Below are positions 7,893-16,800 of a DNA stretch of 64,000 nucleotides, piece by piece. Numbering within the stretch: the first letter of the stretch is position 1; each line of letters begins with the position of its first letter. The DNA is from JAXMHQ01 sp046346665 (GTDB lineage: Bacteria > Verrucomicrobiota > Verrucomicrobiia > Limisphaerales > JAXMHQ01): assembly GCA_046346665.1 (NCBI GenBank), contig JAXMHQ010000011.1, positions 57,457-121,456 of the forward strand. Direction: 5' to 3'. The notes beneath the pieces were generated by a model. The model did not search any database. It was not told where the DNA came from and was given only the letters and a program-made list of their open reading frames with translations. The position numbers and the translations under genes are program-made.

Positions 7893-8513
7893 ATGAATGT
7901 GCGCCTCTTCGGAAAGCGCCCGCGTCGGTTTTGCGCCTTTGCAGTTCCGCTCATCCTGTCCGCGCTCCTCATGGGTTGCGACACGCCGGCGGAGCGGCTC
8001 GAACCGGAAGCCGTGGCCACCATCCAGCCCGGTGTGACCACGAAGAAGCAGGTTCTCCAGGAATTCGGCCGACCCAAGGGCACCCTGACCGGTCGCGGCC
8101 GGACGTTGCTTTATTTCGAGCGCGATTACCAGGGCGGCCGCATGGGCATGGCTCCCACGGAACCGGTGAGCGTCGTGGGTTTGTCCGTGTTGTTCGACCA
8201 GAACGACCGGGTGATCCGGACGCTGTTGAGTTCGCACAACTGGGGCGTTATGCCCGCGCGCGGGGCGCCCATGGTCGGCACGCGGGTTTCACCGGAGGCC
8301 ATCGCCGCAATCCAGGTCGGCAAAACCACCCGCAAAGAACTCATCGCCATGATCGGCCAGCCGGACCGCGAAGCCCTCACGCTCGGAGGTTCCGTCGTGA
8401 TTTCATGGAACTACTGGCAGCGCGTTCTGAATCGGCAATCGATCCAGTCGCTCCAGGTTTACCTCGATGACCAGGATGTCGTCAGCCAGGTGAAGACGAT
8501 CGATGTTCCCTGA
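7893..8513 (+). CDS. Lipoprotein with two BamE/SmpA-like repeats
   Basis: The 206-residue product starts with a lipoprotein signal ending in LSALLMGC, so the mature protein should begin at a lipidated cysteine near residue 28. Two similar segments follow: EAVATIQPGVTTKKQVLQEF with FGRPKG, and EAIAAIQVGKTTRKELIAMI with GQPD. Both match the start of the SmpA/OmlA (BamE) fold, where a helix-turn begins I-x-x-G-x-x-T-x-x-x-V/L-x-x-x-[FI]-G-x-P. BamE-like domains are found in outer-membrane assembly lipoproteins and in unrelated envelope lipoproteins. The duplication is uncommon. A specific role in the Bam complex is not shown. Confidence 0.7.
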   Translation: MNVRLFGKRPRRFCAFAVPLILSALLMGCDTPAERLEPEAVATIQPGVTTKKQVLQEFGRPKGTLTGRGRTLLYFERDYQGGRMGMAPTEPVSVVGLSVLFDQNDRVIRTLLSSHNWGVMPARGAPMVGTRVSPEAIAAIQVGKTTRKELIAMIGQPDREALTLGGSVVISWNYWQRVLNRQSIQSLQVYLDDQDVVSQVKTIDVP

Positions 8514-8565
8514 ACCGGTGTGCGGATGCCTCGAGCGATTTCAAGAAAAGTGTAGCCTTTTATTT

Positions 8566-8622
8566 GTCCGCAGATTTCGCAGATGAACGCAGATTATCTG
8601 CGAAATCAGTGTAATCTGCGGA
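8566..8622. repeat. CGCAGATT-word palindrome
   Basis: TCCGCAGATT at 8567-8576 pairs with AATCTGCGGA at 8613-8622. An inner pair, TTCGCAGAT with ATCTGCGAA, is nested inside it. Words of this type are scattered between genes in many PVC and Bacteroidota genomes. Confidence 0.65.
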
Positions 8623-8691
8623 TGCTCTTTCAGGCACTTGCCGGCTATGGTTTAATTTGAATCCCTCTAGCCAGAATGAGGCAAAGAGGAC

Positions 8692-8818
8692 TTGACGCGA
8701 ATTGTCGCTAATTTCTTCGGGCAGGATTCTGTCGAGCGGCGCCATCCACCAATCCACCGATCCATTTATCCAGCTAACCCGCGGCCCTGGTCAGGGCTCG
8801 ACGGAGTCTCGCCCCACC
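8692..8818. repeat. Composite repeat with 27-nt CAGGGCTCGAC unit
   Basis: TTGACGCGAATTGTCGCTAA at 8692-8711 is followed by the 27-nt unit at 8792-8818, which is identical to that at 6202-6228. The association of the two words repeats the arrangement upstream of glnA. Confidence 0.75.
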
Positions 8819-8835
8819 TTCGCGCCAGAACTCCC

Positions 8836-9486
8836 TCAGCGGCGGACGGCGCGGGAGGCCGCGGCGACGAATTCCGCCGCGCGGCGCGTCAGCTCCGGCC
8901 AGTTCGATTCCTGCAGTAATTTCGCGGCTACCAGCGACCCCCCGACGCCGACCGCCGCGCAGCCTGCGTTGAGAAATTCCGCCACGTTGCCCACGTCCAC
9001 CCCGCCTGTGGGAACGATTTTCAAATGCGGCAGCGGCGCGCGCAGGGCCTTGATGTAGCCGGGCCCCAGGCCGTCCGCGGGAAAAATCTTCACGAAATCG
9101 GCCCCCGCCTCATGAGCACGCTGCGCTTCGGTGGGCGTGTAGGCGCCCAGCATGACCGGGCGGTCTGATTTCCGGGCGACGGCGACCAGCTCCGGCCGGC
9201 AGATCGGGCTGACGACGAATTCCGCCCCGGCCTCGATCGCCGCGGCGCAGGTTGCTTCGTCGAGCACCGTTCCCACACCGATCAGGGCGCGGGCGCCAAG
9301 CGCGCGCGACGCCTCGCGGATCGCCGCGATGGCGTTCGGCGTCGTCAGGGTGATTTCAATGGCCACGACGCCGCCGGCCAGCAGCGCCTCCGAAAGCGGC
9401 AGCACCTGTTCGGCTTTTTGCGCGCGCACCACCGCGATGATTCCCGGGTGGGTCAGCAATGAAATGATTTCAGACTTCGATCGCAT
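8836..9486 (-). CDS. eda: KDPG/KHG aldolase
   Basis: The 216-residue product (from ATG 9486, MRSKSEIISLL) is a class I aldolase. It splits 2-keto-3-deoxy-6-phosphogluconate into pyruvate and glyceraldehyde-3-phosphate, the last Entner-Doudoroff step, and often also acts on 4-hydroxy-2-oxoglutarate. Diagnostic segments are EITLTTPNA with the catalytic Glu, IGVGTVLD, AGADFVKIFPA with the Schiff-base lysine (about K132) and KIVPTGGVD for phosphate binding. A longer frame reaching 9603 adds 39 residues that look non-coding and overlap repeats. No other sugar-acid gene is adjacent, so the in vivo substrate is not settled. Confidence 0.93.
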   Translation of the reverse strand: MRSKSEIISLLTHPGIIAVVRAQKAEQVLPLSEALLAGGVVAIEITLTTPNAIAAIREASRALGARALIGVGTVLDEATCAAAIEAGAEFVVSPICRPELVAVARKSDRPVMLGAYTPTEAQRAHEAGADFVKIFPADGLGPGYIKALRAPLPHLKIVPTGGVDVGNVAEFLNAGCAAVGVGGSLVAAKLLQESNWPELTRRAAEFVAAASRAVRR

Positions 9487-9534
9487 GGGCAGATTAAACC
9501 AAAACCGGCAGGGTTCGGGAAAGCCAGAAGGCGT

Positions 9535-9645
9535 GGAGATCGCGCGAAGGATGCAAAGGGGGCGAAGTGGGAATGGCCTCGATTTACCCCGGGCATCCCT
9601 CAATCCCCCCCTTCGCTCCCGTCGCGTCCTTCGCGCGACATCTCC
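9535..9645. repeat. Imperfect inverted repeat between eda and the regulator
   Basis: The left arm reads GATCGCGCGAAGGATGCAAA, followed by GGGGGCGAAG. It is opposed by CTTCGCTCCCGTCGCGTCC, followed by TTCGCGCGACATCTCC, ending at the stop of the regulator gene. Similar GACGCGAAGGAC/GGACGCAAGG words occur at 50755-50795. Confidence 0.6.
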
Positions 9646-11133
9646 TTACTTTCGCAGCCCGTACCGCTGGATGCGCGAGGCGAGGGTGGTGGGGCGCATG
9701 CCGAGCAGGGCGGCGGCGCCGTCCGGGCCGTAGAGTTGCCCACCGGTTTGTTCCAGTGCGCGGGCGATGACTTCGCGCTCCTGCCGTTTCAAATCGGTCA
9801 GCGCCTGGCCGTCCACTTCCGGCGCCGGCGCCGCCGCCTTCCGGCCGGCCGCCAGCGAATCGCGGCTCAGCGCGAATTCCAGCCGGCCTTTGCTCGCCTG
9901 CAGAATCATCGCCCGCTCGATCACGTTTTGCAGTTCCCGCACATTGCCCGGCCAGTCGTAGGATTCCAATTGCCGGAGCTGGGCCGGGAACAGGCGCGGT
10001 GCCCGGGCGCCGAGCCGTTGCGCGGATTGTTGAAGGAAAAATTCCGCCAGCGGCGCGATGTCCTCCCGGCGTTCGCGCAGCGGCGGCAGTTCAATCGGAA
10101 ACACGCTCAGCCGGAAATACAGGTCCTGGCGGAAATGGCCCGCGCGCGCCTCGGCGTGCAGGTCCCGATTCGTGGCGGCAATCAGACGGATATCCACCGT
10201 CCGGGTCTTTTCCTCGCCGACCTTCTCGAACTGGCCTTCCTGCAGCACTCGCAGCAGCTTCGCCTGGAGATCCAGCGGAATCTCGCCCACCTCGTCCAGG
10301 AACAGCGTCCCGCCATGCGCCAGTTCGAATCGGCCGGTGCGATCCTTCACCGCCCCCGTGAACGCGCCCTTCACATGGCCGAAGAATTCGCTCTCGAACA
10401 AATCCTTTGGGATGCTGGCGCAATTCACCCGCACCAGCGGCTTGTCCCGGCGCGCGCTGTTCTCGTGAATCGCCCGCGCCACCAACTCCTTGCCGGTGCC
10501 GGATTCCCCCAGGATCAACACCCCCGCCGGCGTGGGCGCCACCACCCGGATCTGCTCCAGCACCTTTTTCAAGGCGTCGCTCCGGCCGATGATGCTGCCG
10601 AAATTCGATTGCGACCGGACTTCGTCGAGCAGCCATTCGTTCTCGCGCTCAAGGGCCTTGGTCTTCTCGATGCACACCAGCGCGCCGATTGTCCCGACAA
10701 TCCGCCCCTGTGCGTCCAGGTAGGGCGTTGCCATCACCTGGACCCAGCGCCGGCCGCCGCCTTTTTGCAGCAGCTCGTGCTCGTACATCTCGCACTTGCC
10801 CGACAGCCGTTCGCTCAGCCGCCGCCTCTGCTGCGGCCATTCCTCGGGCGCCAGCAGCAGCTCGTAGCTTGTCTTTCCAACCAGCTCGTCCTTCGTGTAG
10901 CCGGTGATGTCGCAGAACCGCCCGTTCGCATACACCACCCGGCTCTCTTCATCCGTGATCACCAGCCCCTCCGCCAGGCTCTCCAGCACCGTCCGGAAAA
11001 ATTCCTCCCGGCCCGCCCGCGCCTGCTCCCACAATTCGCGCCCCCGGCGCCGCACCTCCCGCTCACGCCGGCCCAGCAACTCCGTGTCCGAAGACACCGC
11101 CGCCTTCACAGATCCCTGGCTCGATTTCGTCAT
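9646..11133 (-). CDS. PAS-AAA+-Fis sigma-54-dependent activator
   Basis: The 495-residue protein has an N-terminal coiled segment, a PAS sensor domain (about 45-165, with VLESLAEGLVITDEES), a AAA+ sigma-54 interaction domain (about 178-405) and a C-terminal Fis-type helix-turn-helix (AALLGMRPTTLASRIQRYGL). The AAA+ domain has Walker A GESGTGKE, the sigma-54 contact loop GAFTGA (about 256), Walker B GGTLFLDEVGEI and the R-finger region. It should bind upstream sites and drive open-complex formation by sigma-54 RNA polymerase. It is divergent from the nitroreductase operon, whose upstream region has a sigma-54-type promoter and inverted TTGTG sites, so that operon is its likely target. The PAS ligand is unknown; redox or aromatic compounds are possible. 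Confidence 0.93.
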   Translation of the reverse strand: MTKSSQGSVKAAVSSDTELLGRREREVRRRGRELWEQARAGREEFFRTVLESLAEGLVITDEESRVVYANGRFCDITGYTKDELVGKTSYELLLAPEEWPQQRRRLSERLSGKCEMYEHELLQKGGGRRWVQVMATPYLDAQGRIVGTIGALVCIEKTKALERENEWLLDEVRSQSNFGSIIGRSDALKKVLEQIRVVAPTPAGVLILGESGTGKELVARAIHENSARRDKPLVRVNCASIPKDLFESEFFGHVKGAFTGAVKDRTGRFELAHGGTLFLDEVGEIPLDLQAKLLRVLQEGQFEKVGEEKTRTVDIRLIAATNRDLHAEARAGHFRQDLYFRLSVFPIELPPLRERREDIAPLAEFFLQQSAQRLGARAPRLFPAQLRQLESYDWPGNVRELQNVIERAMILQASKGRLEFALSRDSLAAGRKAAAPAPEVDGQALTDLKRQEREVIARALEQTGGQLYGPDGAAALLGMRPTTLASRIQRYGLRK

Positions 11134-11184
11134 GGACCGAACCTACGGCAGAATTCCCGCGGCGCAACGACAATTCGTGTTTCT

Positions 11185-11277
11185 ACAACGAAGATGCGTG
11201 AAAACACGAAAAAACGTTGTGTCGACGCTGAAGTCGATCGGCCCTCAGTATGATTAGAAACATTTGATGCACAACGT
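11185..11277. promoter_or_regulatory. Putative activator binding sites (UAS)
   Basis: ACAACG at 11185-11190, ACGTTGTG at 11214-11221 and CACAACGT at 11270-11277 form inverted repeats. A small perfect hairpin, CGTGAAAACACG, lies between the first two. They lie about 35-125 bp upstream of the sigma-54-type element, the usual range for enhancer sites. Their use by the divergent activator is inferred. Confidence 0.45.
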
Positions 11278-11310
11278 CCTAAGAATGGTTCTTCGCAATT
11301 ATTCATGAAT

Positions 11311-11326
11311 TGGCATGGCAGCAGCA
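11311..11326 (+). promoter_or_regulatory. Sigma-54-type promoter of the nitroreductase operon
   Basis: TGGCATGGCAGCAGCA has GG at 11312-11313 and GC at 11324-11325 with ten bases between. It lies 52 nt before the ATG of the nitroreductase gene and faces away from a sigma-54 activator gene. Confidence 0.65.
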
Positions 11327-11377
11327 ATGGGAGATAATCGTAGAAACAACCAAACAATCTAAAGAACGACACAGACG

Positions 11378-12028
11378 ATGAGCACGACTTCGACACAGAA
11401 CCTGGTGGGCGCTTTGAACTGGCGGTATGCGACCAAGGCGTTTGATCCGCAGCGGAAGATTCCGGCGGACGTATGGCAGACCCTGGTGCAGGCGCTGGTA
11501 TTGACGCCGACCTCCTATGGATTGCAGCCGTACCGGTTCCTGGTGGTGAGCGACCCGGCGAAGCGCCAGGCGTTGCTGCCGCATAGCTGGAACCAGCGGC
11601 AGGTCGTCGACGCCTCCCAATATGTCGTGTTCGCGGCGCGCACGGGCGTGAGCGAATCGGATGTCGACCGCCTGATCGCCAAGACGAGCGAAGTGCGCCA
11701 GATCCCGGCGGCGGCGCTGTCGGGTTACCGCGACATGATGCTGGGCGACCTGGTGAAGGGGCCGCGCAGCGCGATCGCGAATCACTGGGCGGCGCGCCAG
11801 GCGTACATCGCCCTGGGCAACCTGCTGACCAGCGCGGCGCTGCTCGGCGTCGACGCGACTCCCATGGAAGGATTCAATCCGGCGGAATACGACCGGATCC
11901 TGGAGTTGAACGGGACCGGCTACGCGGCCGTGGTGGCCTGCGCGCTGGGTTACCGGTCGGCCGAAGACAAATACGCCGCGCTGCCGAAGGTTCGTTACGA
12001 GACCTCGGAGCTCGTGCAGACGATTTAA
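11378..12028 (+). CDS. NAD(P)H-dependent nitroreductase-family oxidoreductase
   Basis: The 216-residue protein matches the FMN-dependent NfsB-like nitroreductase family. RYATKAFDPQRKI with the FMN-contacting Arg is near the start, followed by TPTSYGLQPYRFLVVSDP, the helix IALGNLLTSAALLGVDATPM and the C-terminal ALGYRSAEDKYA. These cytoplasmic dimers reduce nitro groups, quinones and flavins with NAD(P)H. It is the first gene of a four-gene operon with pirin, a small membrane protein and YceI. A similar nitroreductase-pirin-YceI grouping occurs in proteobacteria and suggests a response to electrophilic or redox stress, but the substrate is not known. Confidence 0.9.
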   Translation: MSTTSTQNLVGALNWRYATKAFDPQRKIPADVWQTLVQALVLTPTSYGLQPYRFLVVSDPAKRQALLPHSWNQRQVVDASQYVVFAARTGVSESDVDRLIAKTSEVRQIPAAALSGYRDMMLGDLVKGPRSAIANHWAARQAYIALGNLLTSAALLGVDATPMEGFNPAEYDRILELNGTGYAAVVACALGYRSAEDKYAALPKVRYETSELVQTI

Positions 12029-12070
12029 GACGGGCACAAACCTGAAACGCGGCAATGCCGCCCATGAAGT

Positions 12071-12766
12071 ATGATGACACTGCGCAAAGCCAAAGATCGC
12101 GGGCACGCCGACTATGGCTGGTTGGACACCTGGTATTCGTTTTCCTTTGCCGATTACCACGATCCCCGGCACATGGGATTTCGCAGCCTGCGGGTGATCA
12201 ACGACGACACGGTCGCGGGCGGGGGTGGATTCGACATGCACCCGCATCGCGACATGGAGATCATCACCTATGTCCTGCGCGGGGCGCTTCAGCACCGCGA
12301 CAGCATGGGGAACACCGCGGTGATGAAGGCGGGCGACGTCCAGCGCATCAGCGCCGGGACCGGGATTCTGCACAGCGAATTCAATTATTCGCCGATCGAA
12401 CCGGTGCACCTGCTGCAGATGTGGATTTTCCCCGATGAAAAGGGCGTGAAACCCAGCTACGCGGAACGGTCGTTCGCCGGCGCGGAATCCGGGCGATTGC
12501 ACCTGATCGCCTCCAAGTCCGGCCGTGACGGATCCGTGAGCATCCACCAGGACGCCGATGTTTATGTGGCGAAACTGGACGCGGGCAGCCGTGTCGAGCA
12601 CGCGCTCAAGCCCGGCCGCCACGCCTGGCTGCAGCTCGCCGAGGGCGAAATGACCGTGAACGGCAAGCGCCTCACCGCCGGCGACGGCGTCGCGCTGAGC
12701 GATGAACCCGCCTTGAACCTGGCCGCCTCCGGCCCGGCCCAGGCCGTCGTGTTCGATATGAACTGA
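12071..12766 (+). CDS. Pirin-family bicupin protein
   Basis: This 231-residue bicupin resembles E. coli YhhW. The N-terminal cupin holds the metal ligands in FDMHPHRDMEIITYVL and LQHRDS, plus the conserved GTGILHSEFN. The C-terminal cupin (about 135-231) ends AQAVVFDMN. Pirins bind a single metal, and several oxidise quercetin. It follows the nitroreductase gene by 42 nt in the same operon, so a role in the same stress or detoxification response is likely. Confidence 0.92.
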   Translation: MMTLRKAKDRGHADYGWLDTWYSFSFADYHDPRHMGFRSLRVINDDTVAGGGGFDMHPHRDMEIITYVLRGALQHRDSMGNTAVMKAGDVQRISAGTGILHSEFNYSPIEPVHLLQMWIFPDEKGVKPSYAERSFAGAESGRLHLIASKSGRDGSVSIHQDADVYVAKLDAGSRVEHALKPGRHAWLQLAEGEMTVNGKRLTAGDGVALSDEPALNLAASGPAQAVVFDMN

Positions 12767-12776
12767 AATCGTGCCG

Positions 12777-13037
12777 ATGAAACGTTTCTGGATCCTGTTC
12801 CCGGCTGCGCTCGCGCTTGCCGCCACGGTTTACTGGCTGGCGGCGGGTGCGCACCGGGGCTGGACCCGGACCAGCCTGGTGCGCGTGCAAGTGGACGAAG
12901 TCACCGGCATCGAAGGCCGCACCTATGTGCCCGGCTTCGTGCCGGGGATCGATTTTCTCGCGGCTTCCTGGGGCGCCTCCGCGCTGCTCGGTGCCGCCGG
13001 ATGGTTCGTCGCCCGCCGTTTCTCCAAATCAACCTGA
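12777..13037 (+). CDS. Small two-helix membrane protein
   Basis: From ATG 12777 the product has 86 residues. One helix lies at the N-terminus (FWILFPAALALAATVYWLAA) and a second near the C-terminus (FLAASWGASALLGAAGWFVA), with a short connecting loop and a basic tail. I do not recognise the family. It sits 10 nt after the pirin gene and 19 nt before the YceI gene, so it is part of the operon. A GTG at 12771 would add two residues. Confidence 0.7.
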   Translation: MKRFWILFPAALALAATVYWLAAGAHRGWTRTSLVRVQVDEVTGIEGRTYVPGFVPGIDFLAASWGASALLGAAGWFVARRFSKST

Positions 13038-13056
13038 CTCTCAAACCCAAAACTCC

Positions 13057-13668
13057 ATGAAAACAAAAATCCTCCTCTGTTCCATTCTCGCATTGTCCGC
13101 GCGCCTGGCCTTGGCGGCTCCTGAAACGTTCGATTTCAAGGATCCCAAGGGCGTCAACAACGCGGTGTTCAAACTCGACGCGCCGCTCGAAGCCATCAAT
13201 GGCAGCGCCAGCGGCGTCTCGGGCACCGTCACCTTCGATCCCGAAAATCCCGGCGCCACCAAGGGCACGATCGTCGTGACCAGTTCATCGCTCACCGTTC
13301 CCAATGCGATGCAGCAGGGCCATATGCACGGGCCCATGTGGCTCGATGTGGCCAAATATCCCGAGATCAGCTTCGAAGCCAAAAAGCTGTCCAACGTCAA
13401 GACCGACGGCAACGTCACCATGGCCGACGCCGCCGGCACGTTCACGTTGAAAGGCGTCGCCAAGGACATCACCGTCCCGGTTAAACTGACTTATTTGAAG
13501 GACAAGCTGGGCGCCCGCATCCCGAACATGAAAGGCGACCTGCTTGTGATTCGTTCCACCTTCACCATCAAGCGCAGCGATTTCAACATCCAGCCGCATC
13601 AGATGGAGGAGAAAGTTTCGGACGACATCGAGATCACCCTGAGCATCGCCGGCGCGGCGGCCAAGTGA
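13057..13668 (+). CDS. YceI-family periplasmic lipocalin-like protein
   Basis: The 203-residue protein begins with a signal peptide (MKTKILLCSILALSARLALA) and continues as a YceI domain. Family hallmarks are GVSGTVTFDPENP, AMQQGHMHGPMWLDVAKYPE, the FTLKGVAKDITVPV strand pair and FTIKRSDFNI. YceI proteins form an extended lipocalin barrel binding isoprenoid-like lipids in the periplasm. It is the last gene of the operon, and no clear terminator follows; repeat words begin about 10 nt after the stop. The ATG at 13057 is preferred because it gives a proper signal peptide. Confidence 0.92.
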   Translation: MKTKILLCSILALSARLALAAPETFDFKDPKGVNNAVFKLDAPLEAINGSASGVSGTVTFDPENPGATKGTIVVTSSSLTVPNAMQQGHMHGPMWLDVAKYPEISFEAKKLSNVKTDGNVTMADAAGTFTLKGVAKDITVPVKLTYLKDKLGARIPNMKGDLLVIRSTFTIKRSDFNIQPHQMEEKVSDDIEITLSIAGAAAK

Positions 13669-13676
13669 GCAGGGGG

Positions 13677-13760
13677 GGATGGATTGATGGATTAATGGAT
13701 TAATGGATAGAAGGGAACACCGCGCTCGTAATCGTCCTCGTCGTCGTCCTCGTCCTCGGT
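13677..13760. repeat. GATGGATT words and CTCGTC words
   Basis: GATGGATTGATGGATTAATG (13680-13699) continues into further ATGGAT words. A tract of CGTCCTCGTC words (13733-13759) follows. The same two word types occur together at 7666-7800. They lie between yceI and the first uvrA. Confidence 0.6.
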
Positions 13761-13852
13761 TCCCAGTTCTGGCCCGGGCATCGAGGCCAGCGCTCCCCGA
13801 CGGCATTTCCCCCGCTTGAATCCCGCCCCATTCGATCCTATTGTGCGCCCGC

Positions 13853-16800
13853 ATGTCGAAATCGTCACCGCCGCCCGCCATTCGGCTCCGCGGCGTTCGC
13901 CAGAATAACCTGAAGGGATTCGACCTGGACCTGCCGCAAAACCAGTTGATCGTCGTCACTGGTTTGAGCGGGTCCGGGAAAAGTTCCCTCGCCTTCGACA
14001 CCCTCTTTGCCGAGGGGCAGCGGCGTTACATCGAGACCTTCTCCCCCTACGCCCGGCAGTTCTTCGACCGGATGGACAAGCCCCAGGTGGATCGCATCGA
14101 GGGAATCCCGCCGGCCATCGCGATCGAACAGCGCAATTCCGTCCGGACGACGCGCTCCACCGTGGGGACGATGACGGAGATTTGCGATTACATGAAGGTG
14201 CTGTGGCCGCACCTGGCCCGACTTCATTGCCGTTCCTGCGGACGGCCCGTCCGGAAAGAGGCGCCCGGGGATGTTTACGCCCGGTTCGAAGCCGTCGCCG
14301 CCGAAGTCCTGGTTGCCTTCGACCTGCCGTTGTCCGACAAACTGTCCCTGCAGGATTCGCTGGCGCTTGTGGCGAAGCAGGGATATCAACGCCTGCTGGT
14401 CGACGGCCGGGTGATCCGGCTGGAGGAAGCTGCCGGGGCGCTGTCGAAACCGGACAAACTGCTCACGCTCACCCTGGTCCAGGACAGACTGCGGGCCGGC
14501 AAAGACACGCGCGCCCGGTTCGTCGAGGCTTGCGAGCAGGCTTATCATTTCGGCAAGGGCAAGCTCGCCATCCACACCGCCGACCCTCAGCAGGCCGGCG
14601 CCTGGAAGCTCACGCGACGGTTTTCGAACCGGCTGCATTGCGCCGATTGCGACCTGGATTACCGGGATCCATCCACGGCCTTGTTCAGTTTCAATCATCC
14701 GCTCGGCGCGTGTCCGTCGTGCAAGGGATTCGGCCGGATTATCACAATCGATTTCAACCTGGCGATACCGGACCGATCGCTGACGCTTGCTGCGGGCGCG
14801 GTGAAACCCTGGCGGAGCGGATTCAGCGCGGAATGCCAGAAGGATCTCGCCCGGTTCTGCAAAAAACGGGGCGTGCCCATGGACGTGCCGTTCAACAGGC
14901 TGCCGGCCGCGCAGCAGAAATGGGTGCTGGAAGGCGACGCCGGATACGGCAGCGACAAGGCTCACGAATGGCCGAACGCGTGGTACGGCGTCCAGGGCTA
15001 CTTCCGCTGGCTCGAAGGCAAGTCCTACAAAATGCACGTGCGCGTGCTCCTGTCCCGATACCGTTCCTACGTGCCGTGCCCCGACTGCCGGGGCGCGCGC
15101 TTTCAGCCGGACGCGTTGTTGTATCGGCTCGACGGCGCCCCCGAGTCGGGGAAGGGGATGAGCCTGGCCGAGTTTTACCAGTTGCAGGTGCAGCAGGCGC
15201 GGCCGTTGCTGGAGAGTTTTCTGAAATCGCGGCGTTCCCGTTCGTCGTCACCATCCCGCAGCCCCGTGACGCTCGCGCTCGAGGAGGTCGTGTCGCGGCT
15301 GCAGTACCTCGACCAGGTCGGGCTTGGGTATCTCACGCTGGATCGCCCGACCCGCTCGCTCTCGGGCGGCGAGACGGAGCGGGTGAATCTCACCACCTGC
15401 CTCGGTACGCGGCTGGTTCACACGCTGTTCGTGCTCGACGAACCCAGCGTCGGCCTGCACGCGCGCGACACCGAGCGCCTGGTCGAAGTGCTGCTCCAGT
15501 TGCGCTCGGCCGGCAACACCGTCGTCGTGGTCGAACACGAACCCGCCGTCATGCGCGCGGCGGACCAGGTCATCGATCTCGGCCCCGGACACGGCGCTTC
15601 CGGCGGGAGCGTGCAATTCCAAGGCGCCTATCCTGAATTGCTGCGATGCGCGGAAAGTCTCACCGGCCAATACCTCTCGGGCCGGCGCCGGCAGGACCGG
15701 CCCCCGCGGCGGTCCGTCGCAGGAAACAAAGTGCCCTGGCTCATCGTGCACGAGGCCACGGCTCATAACCTGAAAGGTTTGCGGGTCGACATTCCCCTGC
15801 AGCGGCTGGTCTGTTTGAGCGGCGTCAGCGGCTCCGGCAAATCCACGCTGCTGCGCGATATCTTACTGCCCGCGCTCCAGCAGGCCCTGCATTCCACGCC
15901 CGATTCGGGCGCGGGTGCGGACGAGGAAACCGATTCTCCCGATCCCGCAACCCCGGTCGTGCCCGCCGCGCGACTGGAAGGGTGCGGGCACCTCGCGCGG
16001 GCCGTGTGGGTGGACCAGTCCAGTCTCGGCCGCACGCCTCGATCCAACCCGGCGGTGTACATCGGGGCGTTCGAGGAGATCCGGGATGTGTTCGCGCAGA
16101 CGGAAGGCGCGCGCCGGCGCGGATTGAACTCGAGCGCGTTCAGCTTCAATTCCGGCCAGGGCCAGTGCGAACGCTGCCGCGGAGCGGGCTTCGAAAAAAT
16201 CGAGATGCAATTTCTCAGCGATGTGTTTGTGCGCTGCCCGGAATGCAACGGCCGCCGTTACCGGCCGCACATTCTCGAGGTGAAATTGCGCGCCGCCGGC
16301 CGCGACTGGAGCATCGCCGACCTGCTGGAAAGCACGGTCGACGAGGCGGTCGGGGTGATGGCCGCTTTCGAAGGATCCCGCGCCGCGGCCCGCGCGCGGC
16401 AGAGGCTGGCGCTGCTTCAGGAAGTCGGTTTGGGTTATCTCAGCCTCGGACAACCCGTCAATACGCTGTCGGGTGGCGAAAGCCAGCGGCTGAAACTTGT
16501 GAGGCATCTTGTCGATGCCTCAGTCGAGAGTCGAGAGTCGAGAGTCGAGGGTAGGTTGGTTGCTGGCGCTCGACCTTCGACCCTCGACTCTCGACCGACC
16601 TTGTTCCTGTTCGACGAGCCGACGACGGGCCTGCATTTCGAGGACGTCCGCGTGTTGCTGAAAGTTTTTCAGCGGCTGGTGGACGCCGGGCATTCGGTCC
16701 TGGTGGTGGAGCACAACCTGGACGTGATCCGCGCGGCGGACTGGGTGATCGACCTGGGGCCGGAGGCGGCTGAGCGGGGCGGGACCATTGTGGCAGCGGG

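Larger units (their letters stand above)
8514..8835. other. Repeat-rich intergenic region
   Basis: No gene is seen. The region contains a CGCAGATTTCGCAGATG-type palindrome (8566-8622), a GACGCGAATTG arm (8692-8714), AATCCACCGATCC-type words (8743-8772) and an exact copy of the 27-nt CAGGGCTCGAC unit (8792-8818). Confidence 0.65.

Noticed and set aside
7684..7896. Small repetitive frames (RGRGRARGRAR, SSCSSSSS types)
   Set aside because: They come from translation of the GAGGAC/CTCGTC word palindrome and have no initiation signals.
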